64,000 bases of DNA from Pseudanabaena galeata CCNP1313 (GCF_029910235.1 NZ_CP112874.1:2914001-2978000), one strand, 5' to 3'. Positions 1 through 9,097 are shown, counted from the stretch's first letter. The notes: a model not told the origin generated them from the sequence alone. Made by a program: numbers and translations.

Positions 1-135
1 GTCAACAAAGTCCATTAGATAGGACAAACCAGAACAGCCACCTTGTTTAATACCTAAACGTAAAGGTGCAGAAGTGGCACGTTGGGTTTGAAGATTTCTT
101 ACGCGTGCGATCGCAGCATCGGTCAATGTAATCAT
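1..135 (-). CDS. A-type Fe-S cluster carrier (HesB/IscA/SufA family), partial
   Basis: The gene starts at an ATG (reverse strand, 133-135) and runs off the left edge, so only the first 45 codons are visible. The translation begins MITLTDAAIARVRNLQ and reaches KQGGCSGLSYLMDFVD. The GGCSGLSY stretch holds the first of the three conserved cysteines of A-type carriers. These proteins bind Fe-S clusters or iron and pass clusters to apo-targets. The two other cysteines (usually a C-terminal CGCG) lie outside the window. Which subfamily (IscA, SufA, ErpA) cannot be told from this fragment. The suf genes lie about 46 kb away, so it is not in an operon with them here. Confidence 0.85.
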   Translation of the reverse strand, partial: MITLTDAAIARVRNLQTQRATSAPLRLGIKQGGCSGLSYLMDFVD

Positions 136-174
136 GTGAAATTTTCCTGTGGGTAAATCGTGCTAAGAGCAATA

Positions 175-411
175 TTAGTCTTCAAGTAACACAAGTGCAA
201 TACTAGCTAGAGAGACATTGGTGTAGCCAACCACTTTGGCGGCTTTATAAAACGGCTTAGTTAGAAAGCATTTATGAACACCAAATAGACGCACTCCCTG
301 ATCTAGAAGTAGTCCAGTTTTGAAATGAAAATTACGATGTAGTTTTACAGCCTTAGCAAGGTTGGATTTTGTTTTACAGCAAACCATGAGTTTTCTTTGA
401 TAATTCAACAA
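175..411 (-). CDS. doubtful small hypothetical protein (78 aa)
   Basis: Open frame just upstream of the A-type carrier gene and on the same strand, with a 40-bp gap. The product is basic with a cysteine pair (VCCKTK) near the N-terminus. I recognise no family. It could be a real small gene cotranscribed with the carrier, or a chance frame in its leader. Confidence 0.2.
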   Translation of the reverse strand: MLNYQRKLMVCCKTKSNLAKAVKLHRNFHFKTGLLLDQGVRLFGVHKCFLTKPFYKAAKVVGYTNVSLASIALVLLED

Positions 412-423
412 CTTACTCTATGT

Positions 424-655
424 TATAGCAACCATGAATGAGTTGTGAGGATACGCCCCGAAGGGGCGCATATTCAAGGTTATCGCAAACCATAAATGAG
501 TTGTGAGGATACGCCCCGAAGGGGCGCATCTTCAAAGTTATCGCAAACCATGAATGAGTTCGCATCTTCAAAGTTATCGCAAACCGTTATCGCAAACCAT
601 AAATGAGTTGTGATGGTACGCCCCTTCGGGGCGCATCTTCAAACCGCTTTTTATA
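424..655. repeat. tandem array of ~59-bp hairpin units (4 copies, one with a deletion)
   Basis: Units of the form TTATCGCAAACCATAAATGA plus GTTGTGAGGATACG plus the palindrome CGCCCCGAAGGGGCG plus CATCTTCAAAG begin near 424, 479, 538 and 588. The third copy has lost its hairpin. The fourth has the loop in the opposite orientation (CCCCTTCGGGG instead of CCCCGAAGGGG). A related single element is at 24239-24330. The array fills much of the gap between the left-edge genes and the aminotransferase. Confidence 0.75.
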
Positions 656-691
656 ACTATCCAGAAAACTAGTGGCAGCGCAAAGCGCTGC

Positions 692-833
692 TATAGCAAT
701 GTAAGTTTTGCTTAGGACATAAAACCAAAAATATGAGTGGCGGCGCTTCGCGCCGCCACTCATATTTTTGGTTTTGCTTTGTCCTATCTATCTCTTGCGC
801 TGCTACTAGTCAATGTAAGTGAAGACAGCTATA
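692..833. repeat. MITE-like palindromic element, family A copy 1
   Basis: The ends are TATAGCAATGTAAG on the left and, inverted, GCTATA on the right. Inside is a nested inverted repeat with AGGACATAAAACC against GGTTTTGCTTTGTCCT, around a perfect 26-bp-arm palindrome centred at 748 with core GGCGGCGCTTCGCGCCGCC. Other copies lie at 7835, 17042, 39551 and, diverged, 58134. No transposase gene is in the window. Confidence 0.7.
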
Positions 834-857
834 CCTTACAAATAACGCTAGTTTGGG

Positions 858-898
858 TAAAAATGGGATAGGCAGTGCTAGGTGCTGCCCATCCCATT
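858..898. repeat. imperfect hairpin upstream of the aminotransferase start
   Basis: AAATGGGAT-AGGCAG pairs with CTGCC-CATCCCATTT. It overlaps the first codons of the longer possible reading frame of the next gene (ATG or TTG-type starts near 882). This argues that translation really starts at the ATG at 921. Confidence 0.5.
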
Positions 899-920
899 TA
901 CTCAATATTTGCTAAGTTTT

Positions 921-2096
921 ATGCAATTTGCCGATCGCCTTCAGCCGCTACAGTCTAATGTGTTTGCCGATATGGACATTGCCAAAAGTCAGGTCAAAGC
1001 ATCTGGAATGTCAATAATTGACCTATCGCTTGGATCATCTGACTTGCCAACTGATGCATTTATTTTAGAAGCGATCGCCACAGCATTAAAAGATCCCATT
1101 ACTCATGGTTATTCTCTGTTTGGCAGCACTGTAGATTTTCGCGAGACAGTAGCAGCATGGATGCAGAAAAAATTTGGAATAACAGTCGATCCTGAGGCAG
1201 AAGTATTACCTTTGATTGGTTCACAGGAAGGAACAGCCCATTTGCCGCTTGCTTTACTTAATCCCAATGATTTTGCGCTCCTACAAGATCCTGGTTATCC
1301 ATCGCACTATGGCGGCATTCATTTAGCAGGAGGTCAAGTGTATGGGATGCCCCTACTAGCTGAAAATGACTTTTTACCAGTCTTTACTGATATTCCTGAG
1401 ACAGTGTTGTCGCAAGCAAAGATGATGGTGTTGAGCTATCCCCATAATCCCACTGCGGCCACAGCAACTTTAGAGTTTTTCCAATCCACTGTCAGCTTTT
1501 GTCAAAAACATAATCTGGCTTTAGTTCACGATTTTCCCTATGTCGATTTAGTATTTGATGGCTCGACACCACCTTCGATGCTACAAGCTGATCGCGCTCT
1601 AAGTGTCAGCATCGAATTTTTCACAATGTCTAAATCCTATAACATGGGAGGTTTTCGGGTTGGTTTTGCGGTAGGCAACCGCGAATTAATTAAAGCTCTG
1701 CGCCAAATTAAAGCTGTCGTCGATTTCAATCAATATCAGGGCATCATGCGTGGTGCTATCAAGGCTCTTAATGGCGATCACACAACAATTGAGCGTGTAG
1801 TTGCCACATTTCAAGAACGGCGAAATGTGATGCTCGAATCCCTTAAAGCGATCGGCTGGGAAGTCCCTCATCCCACTGCAACAATGTATTTATGGGCAAA
1901 GCTACCCGATCGATATGTCCACAGTTCAATGGAATTTTGTCTAGACTTAATCAAATCTACAGGAGTTGCACTAGCTCCTGGATCGGGATTTGGTAAACAA
2001 GGCGAAGGTTATGTCAGGTTTGCGCTGGTACATCCAACTGAAGTTTTAAGAGAAGCGTCTATAAAAATTGGTGAATTTTTACATTTCCAATCATGA
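921..2096 (+). CDS. PLP-dependent class I/II aminotransferase (LL-DAP/aspartate aminotransferase-like)
   Basis: 391-residue fold-type I aminotransferase. The PLP-binding lysine is in MSKSYNMGGFRVGF (K238). Upstream motifs typical of the fold are QEGTAHLPLALL, the DPGYPSHYGG loop, SYPHNPTA (cofactor-binding Asn/Pro region) and HDFPYVDLVFDG (the Asp that pairs with the pyridine nitrogen). The family transfers an amino group between an amino acid and a 2-oxo acid; cyanobacterial relatives are usually annotated as LL-diaminopimelate or succinyl-DAP aminotransferase. Substrate cannot be settled from sequence. The frame extends to 882, but that part lies in a hairpin, so the ATG at 921 (MQFADRLQPLQ) is preferred. 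It is flanked by palindromes and appears monocistronic. Confidence 0.88.
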   Translation: MQFADRLQPLQSNVFADMDIAKSQVKASGMSIIDLSLGSSDLPTDAFILEAIATALKDPITHGYSLFGSTVDFRETVAAWMQKKFGITVDPEAEVLPLIGSQEGTAHLPLALLNPNDFALLQDPGYPSHYGGIHLAGGQVYGMPLLAENDFLPVFTDIPETVLSQAKMMVLSYPHNPTAATATLEFFQSTVSFCQKHNLALVHDFPYVDLVFDGSTPPSMLQADRALSVSIEFFTMSKSYNMGGFRVGFAVGNRELIKALRQIKAVVDFNQYQGIMRGAIKALNGDHTTIERVVATFQERRNVMLESLKAIGWEVPHPTATMYLWAKLPDRYVHSSMEFCLDLIKSTGVALAPGSGFGKQGEGYVRFALVHPTEVLREASIKIGEFLHFQS

Positions 2097-2113
2097 AAAT
2101 TTATCATGCCAAA

Positions 2114-2156
2114 TAGGTAAGGAGGGGCGGCACGAAGTGCCGCCCCTCCTTACCTA
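2114..2156 (+). terminator. perfect 20-bp-arm hairpin after the aminotransferase
   Basis: TAGGTAAGGAGGGGCGGCAC, loop GAA, then its exact complement, 18 bp after the stop codon. No T-run follows directly, so it may be a processing or mRNA-end hairpin or one of the many intergenic palindromes rather than a classical intrinsic terminator. Confidence 0.5.
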
Positions 2157-2493
2157 GATAAATCCTTTCTTTGTTGGAAACAGCAAAATTAGTTCCATAA
2201 TGAAAATTGTGACCATTGCAGTATCAACTTCATTTTTATGGGCTTTGTTTGTTAAGATTAGCTTAAACTTTGTATGCAATGAAATAATTCAAGCTTGCAA
2301 GAGTCTAAAATAAAACGCTTATTGCTATTAAATTAAGATTTGCTGATAAAAATCGTTGTTTGTTAAAATCACATTAACGGTGTTGACAGTCTCTGGTTTG
2401 AAATAACGTTAGATGTGTCTAATCAAATTGCGATTTAAACTTTTAAAAAGCGCCTAGCGGTGCAAGCCCGAACATAATGCTGAGGATTGATTC
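2157..2493. other. AT-rich leader region, no gene seen
   Basis: This stretch before the giant acidic protein gene has no plausible ORF and no strong repeat. It presumably holds the promoter and 5' leader of that gene. A purine-rich TGAGGA lies 9 bp upstream of the ATG at 2494 and can serve as its ribosome binding site. I see no riboswitch-like fold that I can name. Confidence 0.4.
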
Positions 2494-5400
2494 ATGGCTT
2501 CCAATAAAAATATCCCACAAAAAAGTCAAGGCGCTAACGAACCTAATAAGCAACCAGTACAGTCTGATGCTACTGATGTCGATTGGATGATTATATCGGA
2601 TATTAGTACGCGAATTGGCGGATCTCCAGACATCAAATCAGGATCAAATCAATCTCCAGTAATCTCACATTCCCAAGTGTCTAGGGATCAAGATGCTGAT
2701 AATGATCTGGAAGATTTAGAATGGTTGCGATCGCTAGGTTTAGATGACCCAATTGAACGACCTACATCTAGGAATACATCAAACAAATCAAATAGTCAGG
2801 GTAGTACTACTCCTAACAACGAAGTTGAGAATATTGATTGGTTGATTGTGTCTGATCTCAAAACAAGGATGGATGACTCTGATAATGCAAGAGCTAATCC
2901 TTCATACCAAGATATTAGTCAACCTCAGACTACTCTTCAACAAGTGTCTGATAGTCTCAACTTAGAAGAGGACTTAGGCTTAGACGAATTAAACTTTTTA
3001 AGTGACTCTGATTTTTCTGACTTGGACTCTTTAGGCTTTGATACGTCAAACTCTCTGAGTATTGATGAGTTACAAAATGAGATCGATAATACAGAAGGTA
3101 AAATTAGAGAACTAGAAGAGCTACTAGATGATAATAAAGACTCAAGTTTCGACTTAAGTGATAATGACTGGGATAGTATCTCAGGAATATTAGACGATAA
3201 TTTTATTCAGCCATCTAGCGGATTTGATCTAGATACCGTCAGTAGATCTTCCGAAACATCAGCTCAAGTTTCAGATGTTTTGGGGAATAATGACAAGGAA
3301 TTTGAAAGTATAGCTCTAGTTGTTGAGCAATTACCTGAGACTTATTACGCGGATGACCTAGATAGTTTAGATAATTTATTAGCTAATGATTTAGATCTAT
3401 TTGAAGAAGTGCAATCTGAAGAAGCGCAATCTGAAGAAATGCAATCTGAAGAAATGCAATTTAATCAGATTGTCGATGACTTTGAAGTTCAGGATAATTT
3501 CACAGGTCAGTTTGAGAATGAATGGCAAAATTCACTAGCCCAAGATCTACCTTTGGATGATTTTGAGTTTGGCAGTCTGGGAGTAGAAGTTGACAACACA
3601 TTAGATGATGACTTTGCTGTTTCACCGTATCAAGGTTCCTTTAATCCAAATGTGAATGAAGATGAAATTTGGTCGAGTAATTCCTCAGAGCTTGAGCATT
3701 CTCACCTTGATGAATCGGTTGAGAATGCATTCACCAGTGATTGGGGAGAGGTTCCTAAAAATGAGATCGATGATGATGCTCTATGGGATATTCCTTCTAG
3801 CATAGATGGTGACTTAATATCTTCTACTACATCTATAGACAATGCTTTTGGCATATCTGATAACTGGGCTAGTGGATCGCCGCAAGTAGATGAGCCTGAC
3901 TTACAAGAACATGGTGATTTTGAGCTAGTTAATATTCCTTCTGAAGCCTCAGAAAATGCTGATTTTGAATATCCCAATTTAGAATCTTCTAAATCAGAAG
4001 ACTATGTTAGCTTTGAGCCAACTGTAGATTCTAGTATAGAATTTGCTGACTCATTATCCATTGAGCCAGAGTTTGATCGCCAAATTGAAGCACCTTTGGA
4101 ACAGGTGTTTGAACAGCCAAACAATCAACTAGAAGACGCAGGTGATCTTGAGGATTGGGGTATAGAACTTACTTCTGAAGACGTAGACGTAGATAATGAT
4201 ATTAATGCTGATCTAAGTTGGGATGCATCGCTAGCAAATGAAAATATCATTGATACTGGGCTAGTTGATGAAGCGGATTGGAGTGAAAGCTTAGAAGCCG
4301 AAATTGATATTGACAATGAAACTGATTGGAGTGCGAGCCTAGAAGCTGAAATTAGTCGTGGTAACGATGCATGGCACAATGAGTTAGTTGAAACAGAAGA
4401 TTATTTGCCTCCTTCAGATCAAGCTTCAGAAATTTTTAACGATGATTTGCTAGGTGCAGTTGATAATAACTTACTAGAGCAATCTCTCAATGAAGGCTTT
4501 GATTTTAGCAACAATAGCAACAATATTGGTGACAATGATTGGGCGATCGCTGATGGAGCTGATAATGGCAATGAATTACCTGAGAGTATCAGTAGTTCTG
4601 AAGCTATTAATTTAGAGTTCCCACAACCATATGAAGTTTTTAATGATATCTCAGGTAATCTAGATACTTCTGAACAAACTCTCCATCAGCAGCAGACTAT
4701 CAATTCTAACGAATTTGTTGAACTTGATGCCTCATCTCACAATGATATCTATTCAACAGGTATAGAAATTAATGAATTTGAACAATCTGAGAATTATACC
4801 TCTCCATCATCAGAATGGGACATCCTTAGTGAATCTATTGCTGAGCAAATTACTGATTCTGATTTTGCTAATTATGCCGATAGTCTTGCTGTGGAAGAAT
4901 TCCCTGACTCAGGGTTAGATGATAATTTTGCTAAATATGATGATAGCTCTGTTAATGATTTTGATAACTTTGATAATAATATAGTCCCACCAGCTAACGT
5001 TAGTTCAGTAGAATCTAATTGGGATGCAAATACTTCTCAATCACTGGTTACAGACAATAGCAATGCCAATGATAATTTAGGGGGTATGTTGGATGATGAT
5101 TTTGATCTAGCTTCTTTTGATGAAGATAGCTTGCCAGAACTTCCCGTTGATGATTTCAGTCTTAACAGTATTCCTACAACACTCACACCAAACCGCCCTG
5201 TATCAGACTTACCCGTAGAAGAAGATTCACTCTCCGATGGATCTAGTCTTCCCCAGACTGATATCAATCTTGTGGATAGAGTGGAAAGCAACTTAGTTGG
5301 AGCTAGTGATCCCTTTGAAGAAGCTTTGGTAAATGATCTACTCAATGATAACTATGCAGAAGTAAATTTTCAAGAAGAAGCTTTAGCTCATGATTTGCTC

Positions 5401-7302
5401 AATGGGTTTGTGTCGGAATCAGAGGGTTTTAATGACTTTGTTTCAGTAAAAGAAGAGTCGTCTACTATTACCTCTCCAAGTTTAAATTTAGAAGCATCAA
5501 AGTTTGCTCTAACTACAAGCGATCATGATTTTTTAGATGATTTTGATCTAGCTAGTCTTGACCCACTCACTGACGATGGGTTTATCTCTGCCCAAATATC
5601 TACTGGGCTGACACCACCAACCCCGCAAATTGCTCCACCTCCTCCAAGTCTTCCTCCCCTTACTAAGCAAGAACCAACTTCTCCATCTGTCAACAACCCA
5701 CCACCACCACCTTTTCTACCCCCATTGCCACCAAAGCGTAATCCCACTCAAGGTGGTAGTACACCGCCAATCCCCCCATCACGTCCTAATGCTACCTCTC
5801 AGCCACAGCCCCCAAATAGAATGGGTCGAAGCAATCAAGATGATTTTGATCGATTTCACTCTCAACCAGATCAACATAGACAGCGTAAACCGATCTCCTC
5901 AATTGATGAAGGCTGGTCAGAATTATTAGATGCTGATACTGTGCTTTCTGGAGGAAGAGCATCCACAGGAACTTCCTATAGTGATATAACAACGCCTCCA
6001 AGTGCAGGATCATCGGTCGGGAAAGCCCCACAAAACAGAGAACGGAGAGAGCGAAATTCTTCTGGTATGGCAAAGCGAAAAGAAACTGGATTACCTGATT
6101 TTAACGATCTTGGATTGGAAATTCATGATGACAATACAGATTGGTCAGGTTTGCTAGATAGCGGTGATTTATCCGACAGCATCACTACTATTAGTCCTCA
6201 GAATACCCAACTACCTTCGAGGATTAGAACTAATCCAACAGCCTCTTTGCGATCTGATATAACGGGTATAAGTGAGACGAGAGAAATTCCCCGCGATCGC
6301 CGTAGACCATCGGCAAGTTTTGGTGATTCGACACAAGCACGTATGGGTGCTACCCCTGATCAAATCGATTTTAATCGGTTTACTGAAGACAATTATGATG
6401 CTTATGGTGGCTATGATCAGCCAGTAGCATCGCCGCCGCCAAGCGCTTCTAGTAAGACTAAATTAACGATGCCTAGTGTTAGCTTGGAGTCACTATGGCA
6501 AAATTATCTCAAACTTCCTTTGATCGGATTAGGGGCGATCGGTGGAGTTTTTCTGCTCTATAGTTTGCTAAATAGACCTGTGTTCGATTTAGGCTTACGT
6601 TGGGGACTATTTAAAGATGCCAGTGGTAAAGATTTTACAAATGCCGATTTCAAAGGAGTCAAACTGGATAACGTTGACTTTAGCAAGTCCATTCTTACGG
6701 GTGCAAAAATGCAAGATGCAAGTCTTGTGGGTGCGAATTTTCAGGAAGCAAACCTTGATGGGGTGAACTTTTCCAATGCTAATTTGAGTCGAGCGAGATT
6801 AATCCGATCTAGTATTATCAGGGCAGAATTTAATAAGGCCCAAATGAATCTCGTTGATTTAGCAGGAGCCGACCTGACGCGCTCTAATTTTGTTGGGGCT
6901 AGAATGGAAGGGGCTAACCTGAAAGATTCTAAAATTGGTAATCAAGGAACAGAGACAGCTACAAAATTTAGTGCAACGACTTTACTTGCATGGCAAATCG
7001 TCAATCAACCTCGTGAAGGACGTAATTTGGCTAATCAAGATCTGTCGGGCTTAAATTTGAGCTTTACGAGTCTCAAACGAGCTAATTTAACCAATGTGAG
7101 GCTTAACTATACGGATATGACCAATACTGACTTAAGTGGGGCGAATCTAACAGGTAGTCAGATTAATGGAGCTAACTGGAGTGGAGCCAAGCTCAATGGA
7201 ATTAACCTTACCCGTGTTAATTTCGATAGGACTAAGCTGCCAAAAACAGATGAGGAAACAATTTGTCCTAATGGAGCGAAAGGTCCTTGTAAATTTCAAT
7301 AA
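2494..7302 (+). CDS. giant acidic, single-TM protein with C-terminal pentapeptide repeats (1602 aa)
   Basis: Residues 1 to about 1040 are extremely rich in D, E, S and N and look disordered. They contain a scattered short tryptophan motif: DWMIISDIST, DWLIVSDLKT, NDWDSISGIL, ADWSESLEAE, TDWSASLEAE and later GWSELLDADT, TDWSGLLDSG. A proline-rich linker with PPPPP runs follows (about 1043-1110), then a basic low-complexity part. One membrane segment (LIGLGAIGGVFLLYSLL) lies near 1343-1359. The rest (about 1376-1590) is A(D/N)Lxx-type pentapeptide repeats (GANFQEANLDGVNFSNANL), predicted to form a right-handed quadrilateral beta-helix. The single TM implies that tail and beta-helix lie on opposite sides of a membrane. 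Function unknown. It seems to be a single long intact frame. Confidence 0.85.
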   Translation: MASNKNIPQKSQGANEPNKQPVQSDATDVDWMIISDISTRIGGSPDIKSGSNQSPVISHSQVSRDQDADNDLEDLEWLRSLGLDDPIERPTSRNTSNKSNSQGSTTPNNEVENIDWLIVSDLKTRMDDSDNARANPSYQDISQPQTTLQQVSDSLNLEEDLGLDELNFLSDSDFSDLDSLGFDTSNSLSIDELQNEIDNTEGKIRELEELLDDNKDSSFDLSDNDWDSISGILDDNFIQPSSGFDLDTVSRSSETSAQVSDVLGNNDKEFESIALVVEQLPETYYADDLDSLDNLLANDLDLFEEVQSEEAQSEEMQSEEMQFNQIVDDFEVQDNFTGQFENEWQNSLAQDLPLDDFEFGSLGVEVDNTLDDDFAVSPYQGSFNPNVNEDEIWSSNSSELEHSHLDESVENAFTSDWGEVPKNEIDDDALWDIPSSIDGDLISSTTSIDNAFGISDNWASGSPQVDEPDLQEHGDFELVNIPSEASENADFEYPNLESSKSEDYVSFEPTVDSSIEFADSLSIEPEFDRQIEAPLEQVFEQPNNQLEDAGDLEDWGIELTSEDVDVDNDINADLSWDASLANENIIDTGLVDEADWSESLEAEIDIDNETDWSASLEAEISRGNDAWHNELVETEDYLPPSDQASEIFNDDLLGAVDNNLLEQSLNEGFDFSNNSNNIGDNDWAIADGADNGNELPESISSSEAINLEFPQPYEVFNDISGNLDTSEQTLHQQQTINSNEFVELDASSHNDIYSTGIEINEFEQSENYTSPSSEWDILSESIAEQITDSDFANYADSLAVEEFPDSGLDDNFAKYDDSSVNDFDNFDNNIVPPANVSSVESNWDANTSQSLVTDNSNANDNLGGMLDDDFDLASFDEDSLPELPVDDFSLNSIPTTLTPNRPVSDLPVEEDSLSDGSSLPQTDINLVDRVESNLVGASDPFEEALVNDLLNDNYAEVNFQEEALAHDLLNGFVSESEGFNDFVSVKEESSTITSPSLNLEASKFALTTSDHDFLDDFDLASLDPLTDDGFISAQISTGLTPPTPQIAPPPPSLPPLTKQEPTSPSVNNPPPPPFLPPLPPKRNPTQGGSTPPIPPSRPNATSQPQPPNRMGRSNQDDFDRFHSQPDQHRQRKPISSIDEGWSELLDADTVLSGGRASTGTSYSDITTPPSAGSSVGKAPQNRERRERNSSGMAKRKETGLPDFNDLGLEIHDDNTDWSGLLDSGDLSDSITTISPQNTQLPSRIRTNPTASLRSDITGISETREIPRDRRRPSASFGDSTQARMGATPDQIDFNRFTEDNYDAYGGYDQPVASPPPSASSKTKLTMPSVSLESLWQNYLKLPLIGLGAIGGVFLLYSLLNRPVFDLGLRWGLFKDASGKDFTNADFKGVKLDNVDFSKSILTGAKMQDASLVGANFQEANLDGVNFSNANLSRARLIRSSIIRAEFNKAQMNLVDLAGADLTRSNFVGARMEGANLKDSKIGNQGTETATKFSATTLLAWQIVNQPREGRNLANQDLSGLNLSFTSLKRANLTNVRLNYTDMTNTDLSGANLTGSQINGANWSGAKLNGINLTRVNFDRTKLPKTDEETICPNGAKGPCKFQ

Positions 7303-7317
7303 GCCCTAAAAAACAAT

Positions 7318-7372
7318 AGAGAACCGATTTTTTGTGGCACAGCTTCGCCGCGCCACAAAAAATCGGTTCTCT
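7318..7372. repeat. long hairpin with AACCGATTTTT outer stem (family E copy 1)
   Basis: AGAGAACCGATTTTTTGTGG and CCACAAAAAATCGGTTCTCT flank a short loop region with a GC-rich core. It sits 15 bp after the pentapeptide protein stop and may end its transcript. The same AACCGATTTT outer stem with different inner arms occurs at 15531-15585 and 63073-63115. Confidence 0.65.
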
Positions 7373-7397
7373 TTTAAATTGCAGAACCCTAACTCTT

Positions 7398-7802
7398 ATG
7401 AACTATGTTGTGATTTATGACGGTAATTGTAATCTCTGTGCTAGCTTTGTCAGCCTGCTAGAAAAGTTCGATCGCGGTCATCAGTTTTGCTATATCCCCA
7501 TGCAAGATGCACAGACATTAGAAATCTTTAATGTCACACCTGAAGATTGTGAAATGGGGATGATCTTAATCGATCGCCAAGTTTCTACTCAAAGATGGCA
7601 AGGTAGTGAGGCGGCTGAAGAAATTACACGACTATTGCCTATGGGCAAAGCTTTTATATCAGCATATCGAGAGATCGCACCTCTTAAATCTCTTGGAGAT
7701 TCGACCTATATTCAGATTAGAGACAATCGCTATAAACTATTTGGAAAACGCGATCGCACCTATCAGACTGCTTATCCATTTGGTTGTGCCGCGAGAAAGT
7801 AG
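7398..7802 (+). CDS. DCC-family (DUF393) thiol-disulfide oxidoreductase-like protein
   Basis: 134 residues from the ATG at 7398. The N-terminus is MNYVVIYDGNCNLCASF, the hallmark DxxCxxC motif (D8, C11, C14) of the DCC/DUF393 family, a thioredoxin-like group predicted to have thiol redox activity; its true substrates are not established. The frame is open upstream to 7332, but that segment lies inside the 7318-7372 hairpin, so it is not used. It is followed by a family A element and the epimerase gene on the same strand. Confidence 0.82.
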   Translation: MNYVVIYDGNCNLCASFVSLLEKFDRGHQFCYIPMQDAQTLEIFNVTPEDCEMGMILIDRQVSTQRWQGSEAAEEITRLLPMGKAFISAYREIAPLKSLGDSTYIQIRDNRYKLFGKRDRTYQTAYPFGCAARK

Positions 7803-7809
7803 CGATAAT

Positions 7810-7859
7810 ACTAAGCTCTCCATCTACATTGCTATATAGCAATGTAGATGGAGAGCTTA
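7810..7859. repeat. perfect 25-bp-arm palindrome
   Basis: CTAAGCTCTCCATCTACATT followed by GCTAT and then the exact reverse complement, with no loop. It overlaps the left end of the family A element at 7835, so that end has become a longer palindrome of its own. Confidence 0.7.
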
Positions 7860-7954
7860 GGACATAAAACCCAAAAGATGAGTGGCGGCGCTTTGCGCCG
7901 CCACTCATCTTTTGGGTTTTGATTTTTGTCCGAGCTAACTCTTACATTGCTATA
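7835..7954. repeat. MITE-like palindromic element, family A copy 2
   Basis: The ends are TATAGCAATGTA and, inverted, TACATTGCTATA. Nested inside are TTAGGACATAAAACCC against GGGTTTTGATTTTTGTCC and the core palindrome AAAAGATGAGTGGCGGCGC/GCGCCGCCACTCATCTTTT. It lies between the DCC protein and the epimerase. Confidence 0.75.
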
Positions 7955-7987
7955 TAATCATTTTTGCAATGTTACAAGGCAAAATTT

Positions 7988-8857
7988 GTGTATACAGTTT
8001 CTTCTCAGCAAAAGCAATACCATACCTATATCTTGTCTGATGAGAGCGCAAATTCTCAAATAGAAGTTGTGCCAGAGCGTGGTGGCATTGTCACAAGTTG
8101 GCGGATCAATAACCAAGAAGTTTTCTACCTTGATACTGAACGTTTTACCCATCCTGATTTGAGTGTTAGAGGTGGCAATCCGATTTTATTTCCACTCTGT
8201 GGCAACTTGCCTAGTGACACTTACAATGTCGATGGAACTGACTACAAAATCAAACAGCATGGCTTTGCCCGTGAGTTACCTTGGACAGCGACATCACAAA
8301 GTAATGATGGTGGAGCAAGTGTAACCATTGAGCTAGGTAGCAATGAACAAACTAAGGCGGTCTATCCATTTGATTTTCATTTAGCTTTTACCTACACATT
8401 GCGCGGCAATACCTTAGAGATTCGCCAAGAATACAAAAATCTCTCTTCTACACCGATGCCATTCTCTTCAGGCTTCCATCCCTATTTTCTCTGCGGTGAC
8501 AAAAATCAGATTAAAGCCAATATTCCTTCTGGACGCTATGAGGATAATCGCACTAAGGAGAGTTTTGATTTTGATGGTAAGTTTAACTTCGATCAAGAAG
8601 AGATTGACTCAGTATTTGGACATCTTTCCAGTCGCTCAACTTCTGTAGTTGATCGCGATCGCAAACTTAAAATTGCGATCGATTACGATGATTTTTACAC
8701 CTATCTGGTGTTTTGGACAGTTAAGGGCAAAGACTTCTATTGTCTAGAGCCTTGGAGTGCTACTCGCAATTCTTTGAATACTAAGGAGTATTTAACTATA
8801 CTAGAACCTAATGCTAGCTGTACAGCCACAGTAAGTATTACTGCAAGTTTCTTTTAA
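7988..8857 (+). CDS. aldose 1-epimerase / galactose mutarotase-like protein
   Basis: 289 residues. Family features: VVPERGGIVTSWRINNQEVFYLD near the N-terminus, RGGNPILFPLCGNL (active-site arginine region), KQHGFARELPW (catalytic His of the HG[FL]ARxxxW motif), SSGFHPYF (second His) and a late LEPWSATRNSLN stretch (ExW). The family interconverts sugar anomers; related D-hexose-6-phosphate epimerase-like proteins make the exact substrate uncertain. A TTG at 7964 is a possible longer start; the GTG at 7988 (MYTVSSQQKQ) lies clear of the upstream repeat and is preferred, with moderate confidence. Confidence 0.85.
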   Translation: MYTVSSQQKQYHTYILSDESANSQIEVVPERGGIVTSWRINNQEVFYLDTERFTHPDLSVRGGNPILFPLCGNLPSDTYNVDGTDYKIKQHGFARELPWTATSQSNDGGASVTIELGSNEQTKAVYPFDFHLAFTYTLRGNTLEIRQEYKNLSSTPMPFSSGFHPYFLCGDKNQIKANIPSGRYEDNRTKESFDFDGKFNFDQEEIDSVFGHLSSRSTSVVDRDRKLKIAIDYDDFYTYLVFWTVKGKDFYCLEPWSATRNSLNTKEYLTILEPNASCTATVSITASFF

Positions 8858-8885
8858 ATAATTGCAGTTCTATTGATATGAACAG

Positions 8886-8916
8886 AAGGAGCATTATTTT
8901 GAAAATAATGCTCCTT
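8886..8916 (+). terminator. hairpin terminator after the epimerase gene
   Basis: AAGGAGCATTATTTTGAAAA folds with TAATGCTCCTT about 30 bp after the stop, in a simple stem without GC-rich core. It is the last structure before the family C element at 8925. Confidence 0.5.
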
Positions 8917-8924
8917 TGTAGATT

Positions 8925-9037
8925 AACGACAGTTCGACGAAAGCAGAAAATGGTAAGAATCGCTAAGCGATTCTTACCATTTTCTGCCATTTGCGGCGTG
9001 CTTCGCACGCCGCAAATGGCTATATCGAACTCACGTT
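8925..9037 (+). repeat. 113-bp double-hairpin element, family C copy 1
   Basis: Starts AACGACAGTTCGACGAAAGC and ends TATATCGAACTCACGTT, giving imperfect terminal inverted repeats. Hairpin 1 is GCAGAAAATGGTAAGAATCG, loop CTAAG, and its complement. Hairpin 2 is GCCATTTGCGGCGTGC, loop TTC, and its complement. Against the other copies, hairpin 1 has two changes that are compensated on the other arm (AGA/TCT for GAA/TTC). Confidence 0.85.
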
Positions 9038-9097
9038 ACGTTAATGAATGGTCATAAAAATTTAAGTTTTTACTGCGCTTTGCGATCAAACCTAAAC

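Noticed and set aside
424-655. The 59-bp unit array as a CRISPR array
   Set aside because: Whole units, not only parts of them, are repeated, so there are no spacers, and one unit has an internal deletion.
3702-5929. Antisense frames within the giant acidic protein gene
   Set aside because: They are serine-rich mirrors of its D/S-rich codons on the other strand, without start signals or known motifs.
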